Shown here: piece by piece, positions 1 to 4,552 of the stretch
How positions within the stretch are numbered: position 1 is the first letter of the stretch
Layout: each line of letters opens with the position of its first letter
DNA from: an uncultured Clostridia bacterium
GTDB lineage: Bacteria > Bacillota > Clostridia > Oscillospirales > Oscillospiraceae
Direction of reading: 5' to 3'
DNA length: 9,975 nucleotides
Assembly: GCA_947177115.1 (NCBI GenBank)
Contig: CAMWTG010000084.1
Coordinates: 1 to 9,975, forward strand
Notes under the pieces: generated by a model
What the model was told of the DNA's origin: nothing
Database searches by the model: none
What the model saw: only the letters and a program-made list of their open reading frames with translations
Position numbers and translations under genes: made by a program

Positions 1-76
1 CGCTGAGATTGCCTAAAATGCACTCAATCAGGATGGATTTGAGCCATTCTTGTATTGTGTCGAGGATATTCAGCAT
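1..76 (-). CDS. TrbL/VirB6-like conjugal transfer membrane protein, N-terminal fragment
   Basis: Only the first 25 codons are in the window; the gene runs off the left edge. The start is ATG at 76-74, with an AGAGGG ribosome binding site at 89-84 and 7 bases of spacing. The peptide begins MLNILDTIQEWLKSILIEC, an amphipathic or hydrophobic opening that resembles the start of TrbL/VirB6-like polytopic proteins of Tn1549-type elements. The position supports this: in these elements the gene directly after Maff2 normally encodes this inner-membrane channel component of the type IV secretion system. It starts 16 bases after the Maff2 stop, so the two are almost certainly co-transcribed. The family call rests on a short peptide and on gene order, so it is an inference; the existence of the gene is well supported by start, binding site and spacing. 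Confidence 0.62.
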   Translation of the reverse strand, partial: MLNILDTIQEWLKSILIECILGNLS

Positions 77-92
77 GGTTCAGCCCTCTGGC

Positions 93-311
93 TTACACCG
101 AGAACAGGTTTGCCAGCAGGGGGATAAGCTGCATTCCGATCAGGGCCACGCCGCCGCCCGCCATGAGCTGTTTCATGCCCTGGCTTTTGGCGCCGGGGTT
201 GTCGTTGCCGTAGCCTTCCAGCAGGTTAATGACACCCCACACGCCCAGGCCAGCGCCCAGCGCAATCACAAGGACCTTCAAAGTACCGATAGCAGAAGTG
301 AAAAATTCCAT
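93..311 (-). CDS. Maff2 family small membrane protein
   Basis: A 72-residue protein with two predicted membrane segments, roughly residues 11-31 (LKVLVIALGAGLGVWGVINL) and 49-70 (LMAGGGVALIGMQLIPLLAN), separated by a polar loop containing GYGNDNPGAKSQGMKQ. The size, the Gly-rich helices and the NDNPGAKSQGMKQLMAGGG stretch match the Maff2 family found in conjugative elements of Clostridia, always next to VirD4 and TrbL-like genes. By size, two-helix topology and position it could be the pilin-like or channel-lining subunit (VirB2/TrbC-like) of the transfer apparatus, but that role is an inference. The start is ATG at 311-309 with GGAGG at 323-319 and 7 bases of spacing. It lies downstream of the putative attenuator at 364-440 and just upstream of the TrbL-like gene, so any control there would act on the whole downstream transfer operon. 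Confidence 0.88.
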   Translation of the reverse strand: MEFFTSAIGTLKVLVIALGAGLGVWGVINLLEGYGNDNPGAKSQGMKQLMAGGGVALIGMQLIPLLANLFSV

Positions 312-363
312 TAGATTACCTCCAGTTATTTAGATTGATTGAGTAGTTGAGTGGTTAAGCATG

Positions 364-411
364 AAAAAGGCCCCCCGAAAAAGTCAGGAGGCGGCACTGG
401 TATCGGGGGGC
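364..411 (-). terminator. Second terminator-like hairpin, upstream of maff2 (possible attenuator)
   Basis: On the minus strand a perfect 9-bp, GC-rich stem forms between 411-403 (GCCCCCCGA) and 378-370 (TCGGGGGGC), with a 24-base loop, followed by C and five T residues (368-364). This is the layout of an intrinsic terminator, although the loop is long and the T-tract short. The 5' arm and part of the loop are inside the small ORF at 440-384, whose stop codon lies in the loop. A ribosome reaching the stop would cover part of the 3' arm, so translation and hairpin formation should exclude each other. It could also be only a leaky back-up terminator. Confidence 0.6.
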
Positions 412-440
412 GCTCTCACCATACGGGCTTTGTCTGACAT
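384..440 (-). CDS. Putative 18-residue leader peptide overlapping a terminator hairpin
   Basis: A short ORF starting at ATG 440-438 and ending at TGA 386-384, encoding MSDKARMVRAPPDTSAAS. An in-frame ATG two codons earlier (446-444) is too close to the ribosome binding site. AAGGAG at 454-449 has 8 bases of spacing to the ATG at 440, which is close to ideal. The ORF lies entirely between the virD4 terminator and maff2, and its codons for Ala-Pro-Pro-Asp form the 5' arm of the hairpin at 411-403. I recognise no product family; the peptide is neither hydrophobic nor strongly charged, so it is more likely a regulatory leader than a functional protein. There is no obvious run of one amino acid that would mark it as an amino-acid biosynthesis leader. 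It could be a chance ORF, but the binding site, spacing and overlap with the hairpin together argue against chance. Confidence 0.45.
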   Translation of the reverse strand: MSDKARMVRAPPDTSAAS

Positions 441-471
441 AGGCATCACTCCTTCGTGTTGGATTGAAAAT

Positions 472-507
472 AAAAAAACCGCTCCCGAACAGGTCAGGAA
501 GCGGTTT
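472..507 (-). terminator. Intrinsic terminator overlapping the end of virD4
   Basis: On the minus strand, AAACCGCTTCC at 507-497 pairs with GGGAGCGGTTT at 486-476 (11 bp with one G-U wobble), leaving a 10-base loop, and the T-tract continues to 472. The virD4 stop codon (TGA, 496-494) is in the loop, so the hairpin is partly coding. Ribosomes finishing virD4 would cover the 5' arm, which may make this terminator conditional on translation. Confidence 0.75.
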
Positions 508-2269
508 CATCGGAATCAGGCGGCGCGTCCAGTTCGCAGCACTCATAGGCGTCGTCTGGACGGACGGTGAGATAGCGGCTCAGATACTTCTTTACATCAA
601 AAGCGTTCTTCTTGCTGAAATCCAGCAGATTTTTATACTGCGGATGCCTGGTAATATCAAACTTGTCGCTGAAAAAGGGCCTCACACCCTGCACTTGCAG
701 GATGCACTTTCCATTGTCCATCACCGCCAGTTCATCGGTTGACATGAGTTCTTTCCCTAATTTCTGGTAGTTGATACCCATGCTCCGCTGACTGCCTCTG
801 GTGTCGCTGGTGTTGAAAAGATCAATGGTTTCCTTGCCTAAAGTTTCGGAAATCTCCTTTAACGTGCTTCTCTCCTTACCTCCGAGGAACAAAACACAGG
901 AGCAGTTGCCGATGATGGTTTCAGCGTGGTCCTTATAGACGGCTTTGAGTTGGCTCTGCGTCTGCACCACGATATGGGCGGAAATCTCACGGCTTCGGAT
1001 CACGCTGATAAGGTGCTGAAAATTGGGTATCTTCTGATTGGCGAACTCGTCCAGCAGACAAGTGACGTGCTGTTTCAGCGCGCCCCCATTCTGCAACGCC
1101 CTGTCGCACAGGACGTTGAACATCTGCGTGTAGACCATGGCTGATATGAAATTGAACGTCATGTCTGTGTCAGATACGATGCAGAACAGCGCCGTTTTCC
1201 TGTCCCCAATCAACTCCAATTCCAGATCGTCCCCCTCCATCATCTGCCGGACTTCCGCAATATCAAAGGGGGCCATTCTTGCGCCGCAGCTAATCAATAT
1301 GCTTTTCGCCGTTTTGCCCGCCGCTAATTTATATTTACGGTATTGACGGACGGCGAAATGATCCGGTTTCTCCGCTTCAAGCTGGTCAAAGAGCATATCC
1401 ACGGCATTTTTGAATGATTCATCTTCTTCCCGGACTTCGGAGGCGTTGAGCATATCCAACAGCATGGTCATGTTCTTTTCTTCCTCCGGGGCTTCATACC
1501 AAATATAAGCGATCAATGCCTGATAATAGAGGGCTTCGGCCTTCGCCCAAAAATCTTCACCGCCCTTGCTGTCCTCGCCCTTGGTATTTTCCATGATACA
1601 GTTGACCAGTTTCAGAATGTCGTTTTCACAGCAGATGTAGCGGAACGGATTGTATCTCATTGTCTGCTTAAAGTTGATGGTATTGAGTATTTTTATCTCA
1701 TATCCACCCATTTGGAGCATTTTGCCACATTCTTCCACAACTGTACCTTTCGGGTCTGTGACAATATAGCTGGCGTTCATCTGCATGAGGTTGGGCTTAA
1801 TGTGGAAGCGAGTTTTGCCGGAGCCGGAACCGCCGATTACCAGCACATTTTTGTTGATATTGTACTTAGGATTTTTATTGCGGCCCACCATGACGCGCTC
1901 GGTCTGCGTCAGGAGAATGTTCTGGTCAAACTTGGGGTCAATGAAGGGCTTAATATCCTCGGCTGTCCCCCATCGGGCGCTGCCATACTCTACGCCGTGG
2001 CGGTACTTCTTGGCGTTTTTGCCCTTCCAATAGACGGCAAAGCGGATTGCCGCCGCCCCGACCAGGCCGACCAGAAGATCACGGGGGTGGAGGCTGGGGA
2101 GGGGGTTATGCGAAATAGCCGTTCCCAGATCGGATATAGTAGCCACCAGCTTTGTCACCATATCCGCGCCGGCCGCCAGCCGGTAGCACTCCCCAGCCTT
2201 ATCAAACAGCCAGAGGAAGATAAGATAGGGGAAATAGGTCAGAATCAGCTTTTTATAGTCCGGCCTCAC
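494..2269 (-). CDS. virD4: VirD4/TraG-family type IV secretion coupling ATPase
   Basis: A 591-residue coupling protein, the normal length for VirD4/TraG of Gram-positive conjugative elements. It would sit at the inner membrane, bind the relaxase-DNA complex and use ATP to feed it into the transfer channel. Two N-terminal membrane segments are visible (about residues 8-22 and 64-80). Walker A is GGSGSGKT at residues 146-153, preceded by the usual MVGRNKNPKYNINKNVLVIG stretch; a conserved IVTDPKGTVVEE follows at 169-180. Walker B is CLLDEFAN at 404-411, and the VVQTQSQL motif typical of this family is at 434-441. The start is GTG at 2269-2267, with GGGAGG at 2284-2279 and 9 bases of spacing; it overlaps the PcfB-like stop as GTGA, so the two are translationally coupled. 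The C-terminal tail is acidic. The gene appears intact. It ends within a terminator hairpin. Confidence 0.96.
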   Translation of the reverse strand: MRPDYKKLILTYFPYLIFLWLFDKAGECYRLAAGADMVTKLVATISDLGTAISHNPLPSLHPRDLLVGLVGAAAIRFAVYWKGKNAKKYRHGVEYGSARWGTAEDIKPFIDPKFDQNILLTQTERVMVGRNKNPKYNINKNVLVIGGSGSGKTRFHIKPNLMQMNASYIVTDPKGTVVEECGKMLQMGGYEIKILNTINFKQTMRYNPFRYICCENDILKLVNCIMENTKGEDSKGGEDFWAKAEALYYQALIAYIWYEAPEEEKNMTMLLDMLNASEVREEDESFKNAVDMLFDQLEAEKPDHFAVRQYRKYKLAAGKTAKSILISCGARMAPFDIAEVRQMMEGDDLELELIGDRKTALFCIVSDTDMTFNFISAMVYTQMFNVLCDRALQNGGALKQHVTCLLDEFANQKIPNFQHLISVIRSREISAHIVVQTQSQLKAVYKDHAETIIGNCSCVLFLGGKERSTLKEISETLGKETIDLFNTSDTRGSQRSMGINYQKLGKELMSTDELAVMDNGKCILQVQGVRPFFSDKFDITRHPQYKNLLDFSKKNAFDVKKYLSRYLTVRPDDAYECCELDAPPDSDETAS

Positions 2270-2742
2270 AGCTCAATTCCTCCCTTCTGGCGGTGCTTCT
2301 CCGTGTCCCGCGACTGGTTTTTTACGACCTCCTTGAAATGGGTCAGCCGTGATAAAAGAGATGGTTTGCTTTTGTCCCTTTTGAGCGTTTTGGCGGTATA
2401 TTCGGCAAAGGCGGCGTTGAGCGCGTCCGCGTCCTTGGCCTTGAAAAAGACCAGGTACTTCCCCTCGCTGGGGACCTTCTTCAGCGCATAGTCCACACCG
2501 TATTTGCGGGCAATATGTTCAAAAGATTTGATGTTTTTGTCCGTGATCTCGATGTTCTGAACGCCCGCGCCCTGCTGGACAAGTTGCTTCACCGTCTGCC
2601 TGCCGTGATGGATATGCGGGTTTCTGGACTGCTCCATATACCGGCGCATGGCCCATTTCAGAAGCGAGGCGGTCATTCTGCCACCGTTCTTGCCGACATT
2701 TATCACCAACGCCACAGATTTATCCCGTACTTCCTCCTGCAT
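2266..2742 (-). CDS. pcfB: PcfB family (DUF3801) conjugation protein
   Basis: A 158-residue soluble, basic protein with features of the PcfB/DUF3801 family: an opening with VALVINVGKNGGRMTASLLKW, then RRYMEQS, a HHGRQTVKQLVQQGAG segment, IEITDKNIKSFEHIARKYGVDYALKK, and a lysine/arginine-rich C-terminal tail. PcfB of pCF10 is an accessory transfer protein that acts with the relaxase and the coupling protein PcfC; the same pairing is seen here, as the gene lies directly before virD4 and overlaps it by GTGA at 2269-2266. I place the start at ATG 2742-2740, because AGGAGG at 2756-2751 has 8 bases of spacing to it. An in-frame GTG at 2751-2749 would extend the protein by three residues, but it overlaps the ribosome binding site and so is unlikely. 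Precise biochemical role in this element is inferred. Confidence 0.88.
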   Translation of the reverse strand: MQEEVRDKSVALVINVGKNGGRMTASLLKWAMRRYMEQSRNPHIHHGRQTVKQLVQQGAGVQNIEITDKNIKSFEHIARKYGVDYALKKVPSEGKYLVFFKAKDADALNAAFAEYTAKTLKRDKSKPSLLSRLTHFKEVVKNQSRDTEKHRQKGGIEL

Positions 2743-2750
2743 TGTGTTCA

Positions 2751-2756
2751 CCTCCT
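2751..2756 (-). promoter_or_regulatory. Ribosome binding site that fixes the pcfB start
   Basis: AGGAGG on the minus strand, 8 bases before ATG at 2742. The alternative in-frame GTG at 2751-2749 shares a base with this site and so cannot be served by it. Confidence 0.8.
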
Positions 2757-2778
2757 GCTATGCGGAGAAGAAAAACGG

Positions 2779-3207
2779 TCAGCGGGCCTCGCCGCCGCGG
2801 TCATGGCTGTGTCCCGCTGCCTGACGGTGCGCCTCCTGGATAGCGGCGTTCAGACGCTCCCGCACAGATACCTTTTCCGGGGGCGGCGTGGGTTCTGCCA
2901 GCGGGAACCGCTCATGCGCCCGTATGGTTCCCAGCAGTTCACAGATGGGGAAACTGTACGCATGGGGATTGTCCTCCCAGCAGGCTTGCGCCACCTCCAG
3001 CGGGTCGGCAAACTGCAAAAGGCCGTCCACTTCGGCGGCATTGAACTCATGCGCCGTTTTCAGATAGCAATGCAGCTCCGCCAACTCCTGCAACTTGTAA
3101 ACTCCCAAAATAGTGGGGCCGCTGCTGTCGCTGCTCAAAACGGCGGCGTGATCCAAAAGGCTTTTATCCAGCCGCTCCATCAGCAGCTTTTTCGCCTCAA
3201 ATTCCAT
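2779..3207 (-). CDS. Small protein of unknown function in the transfer operon
   Basis: A 142-residue acidic-to-neutral soluble protein that I cannot assign to a family. It has no signal peptide or membrane segment. The first half looks helical (MEFEAKKLLMERLDKSLLDH, then GVYKLQELAELHCYLKTAHE); the middle has an aromatic patch (ACWEDNPHAYSFPICELLG); a Pro-rich linker (EPTPPPEK) leads to a charged C-terminal helix ending in His/Arg/Gly-rich residues (AAGHSHDRGGEAR). ATG at 3207 follows the regulator's stop by only three bases and has no strong ribosome binding site, so it is probably translated by re-initiation after the regulator. The pcfB start is 36 bases downstream. Its place between a regulator and PcfB/VirD4 suggests a part in transfer or its control, but nothing in the sequence shows which. 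Confidence 0.8.
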   Translation of the reverse strand: MEFEAKKLLMERLDKSLLDHAAVLSSDSSGPTILGVYKLQELAELHCYLKTAHEFNAAEVDGLLQFADPLEVAQACWEDNPHAYSFPICELLGTIRAHERFPLAEPTPPPEKVSVRERLNAAIQEAHRQAAGHSHDRGGEAR

Positions 3208-3210
3208 GGT

Positions 3211-3684
3211 TCACATCATCTCACTTTCATTTTTAGGAATGTTCGGGAAATTGTACCGCCACTGATTGTATTTCTCTTTGGAAATATCGCCGTGCATATA
3301 CTTCTCCCGCAGTTCTGCCCACGTTTTCAGCATGACGCGGACAGCCAGAGGAATACTGTCATCCTCTATGTCGCTCCACAGCTCAATATTGCCCGCCAGA
3401 GAAAGCACATGGAAAAAGCAGGCATCCTCCAGAGCAAACAGCGTGTGCATCAGGCACGTCACATTTTCAAGATCAGGCGTAGTCAAGGCATCCTCCGATA
3501 CGTTAAGGACCTCCGAAATCTGTTTCATCAGTTCCGGTCTTGGGGTTCTCGCGCCGATCTCATATTGGGCAATACGGACCGAGGCGGTTCGAGAGGAAAA
3601 GCCAACGGCCTTGCCAAGTTCCTTTTGCGTCATGCCCCGCAACCTGCGAAAGAAGCGGATGCGCTTGCCGACTTCCATACTCAC
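3211..3684 (-). CDS. XRE-family helix-turn-helix transcriptional regulator
   Basis: A 157-residue protein with an N-terminal XRE/Cro-type helix-turn-helix over about residues 6-62: GKRIRFFRRLRGMTQKELGK, then AVGFSSRTASVRIAQYEIG and RTPRPELMKQISEVLNVSED. The rest, about 90 residues, is an unassigned helical effector or dimerisation region. The likely start is GTG at 3684-3682, with AGGAGG at 3700-3695 and 10 bases of spacing; it overlaps the PP-loop gene's TGA as GTGA. ATG at 3678 is the alternative, but it lies 16 bases from the site. A longer reading back to 3816 only runs over the end of the PP-loop gene and is rejected. The regulator probably controls transfer genes or its own operon; no operator is evident. 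There is no metallopeptidase motif of the ImmA type. Confidence 0.88.
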   Translation of the reverse strand: MSMEVGKRIRFFRRLRGMTQKELGKAVGFSSRTASVRIAQYEIGARTPRPELMKQISEVLNVSEDALTTPDLENVTCLMHTLFALEDACFFHVLSLAGNIELWSDIEDDSIPLAVRVMLKTWAELREKYMHGDISKEKYNQWRYNFPNIPKNESEMM

Positions 3685-4466
3685 GATTTCTGCGCCTCCT
3701 CCCGTGCAAAGCGTTCCTCCAGCCGCTCCACGCTCCAATTCTGCTTGAACTGCCCCAAAGGACCAGGGCCGAACATGGCCCTCGTCTGGTTGTCCATGTC
3801 CCGCAGCCGCGCCCACAGCTCCGGGTGGTGTTTTCGCAGATTTCGCAAATCACTGATCCGTTGAAGGGGGCAGCACCAGCAGGATGTTCGGTGATAAATT
3901 TCATATAGTCCGCCAAAGTCATAGCCCCGGTCATAGCAGATTTGCAGCGCTTGGGCCTCGGTGATGCCCCACTCCACCAGCGGATAGCGATTATTGGGAT
4001 CGTCTTTACAACGGTGGGCCTCATCAACCGCAATGCCGATATAGTGAAGGCCGTTCTTTTCCTTTTTGAGACGGTTGACTTCTTTGGACATAAGGTGGGT
4101 CTTGAGTTGACCAGTACACCAGCGTATTCGCATTGCTGGCCATCCGTAGCCAGTAAGAGGCTGGCCATTGGCAATTCGTCTGGCTATGGCCCGTTCCTGC
4201 TTCATGGGTACGTTCAACATCAGCCATTCAAAGCCCTGGGGGTGACGCAGGGTGGTGATATGGATGCCGCGCTCCCGGCAGAGAAGATCGTCCAGTTTTG
4301 CGATGTGGGCCTCCATCTCAGGAAATTCCATGGTCGTATCTGCATAGAGAACACAGTCAATGGGCATATCCTTCTCAAGCATCAGCAGGAGCATGGCTGT
4401 CGAATCCTTCCCGCCGGACAGCGAGATTGAACAGAAAACGTCCTTATTTTCTTGATTTTTCGTTAT
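3681..4466 (-). CDS. PP-loop ATPase, phosphoadenosine phosphosulfate reductase family, apparent ATA start
   Basis: A 261-residue protein of the PAPS reductase/PP-loop superfamily. The ATP-pyrophosphatase loop SGGKDS is at residues 17-22, followed by LYADTTMEFPEM at 40-51, RWCTGQLK at 115-122, IGIAVDEAHR at 143-152 and SCWCCPLQ with three cysteines at 196, 198 and 199. Relatives adenylate substrates or transfer sulfur, as in assimilatory PAPS reductases, TtcA-type tRNA thiolases and DndC of DNA phosphorothioation. The paired Cys motifs could hold a metal or Fe-S centre or carry sulfur; the substrate here is unknown, and no sulfate assimilation gene is nearby. The start is odd: GGAGG at 4476-4472 is followed after five bases by ATA (4466-4464), and there is no in-frame ATG, GTG or TTG between 4628 and the PP-loop. 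The next gene overlaps its stop by GTGA. Confidence 0.85.
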   Translation of the reverse strand: MTKNQENKDVFCSISLSGGKDSTAMLLLMLEKDMPIDCVLYADTTMEFPEMEAHIAKLDDLLCRERGIHITTLRHPQGFEWLMLNVPMKQERAIARRIANGQPLTGYGWPAMRIRWCTGQLKTHLMSKEVNRLKKEKNGLHYIGIAVDEAHRCKDDPNNRYPLVEWGITEAQALQICYDRGYDFGGLYEIYHRTSCWCCPLQRISDLRNLRKHHPELWARLRDMDNQTRAMFGPGPLGQFKQNWSVERLEERFAREEAQKS

Positions 4467-4476
4467 GTTTTCCTCC
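4464..4476 (-). promoter_or_regulatory. Strong ribosome binding site followed by an ATA start
   Basis: On the minus strand, AAAAGGAGG is followed by AAAAC and ATA, then ACG AAA AAT CAA, which leads in frame into the PP-loop protein. The binding site and spacing mark this as the intended start; a single G-to-A change in an ancestral ATG would explain it. Confidence 0.7.
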
Positions 4477-4484
4477 TTTTGACG

Positions 4485-4520
4485 AAAAAAGCCCCGGAAG
4501 GAGCAAAGTCCTTCCGGGGC
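4485..4520 (-). terminator. Strong intrinsic terminator after the giant surface protein gene
   Basis: A perfect 12-bp stem (GCCCCGGAAGGA at 4520-4509 and its complement at 4502-4491) with a six-base loop, followed by six T residues (4490-4485) on the minus strand. It begins 32 bases after the stop of the surface protein gene. The ribosome binding site of the PP-loop gene starts only a few bases after the T-tract, so that gene must depend on readthrough or on a promoter inside the end of the surface protein gene. Confidence 0.9.
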
Positions 4521-4552
4521 AAATTGAATTAAAAGTTGACTGAGGGGACGAT

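Larger units (their letters stand above)
312..493 (-). other. Intergenic regulatory interval between virD4 and maff2
   Basis: These 182 bases are the largest gap between recognised genes in the window. Read on the minus strand they hold, in order: the T-tract of the virD4 terminator (478-472), a ribosome binding site (454-449), an 18-codon ORF (440-384), a GC-rich hairpin with a short T-tract (411-364), an AT-rich spacer with no clear promoter, and the maff2 ribosome binding site (323-319). I do not see a convincing -35/-10 pair for a new promoter, which favours control by reading through upstream transcription. Confidence 0.6.

Noticed and set aside
355..546. A 63-codon minus-strand frame spanning the virD4 end and the intergenic hairpins.
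   Set aside because: It starts inside virD4, has no binding site at its start, and is in a different frame from the well-signalled small ORF at 384-440.
1712..2491. A plus-strand open frame of 259 codons opposite virD4 and pcfB.
   Set aside because: Both genes on the minus strand have clear motifs; this frame is their antisense shadow.
3685..3816. N-terminal extension of the XRE regulator to 3816.
   Set aside because: It overlaps the C-terminal coding part of the PP-loop gene in another frame; the XRE domain begins right after the GTG at 3684, which has its own binding site.
2515..3864. A plus-strand open frame of 449 codons across pcfB, the unknown protein and the regulator.
   Set aside because: It runs opposite three well-supported, coupled minus-strand genes, has no recognisable domain and no start signal.
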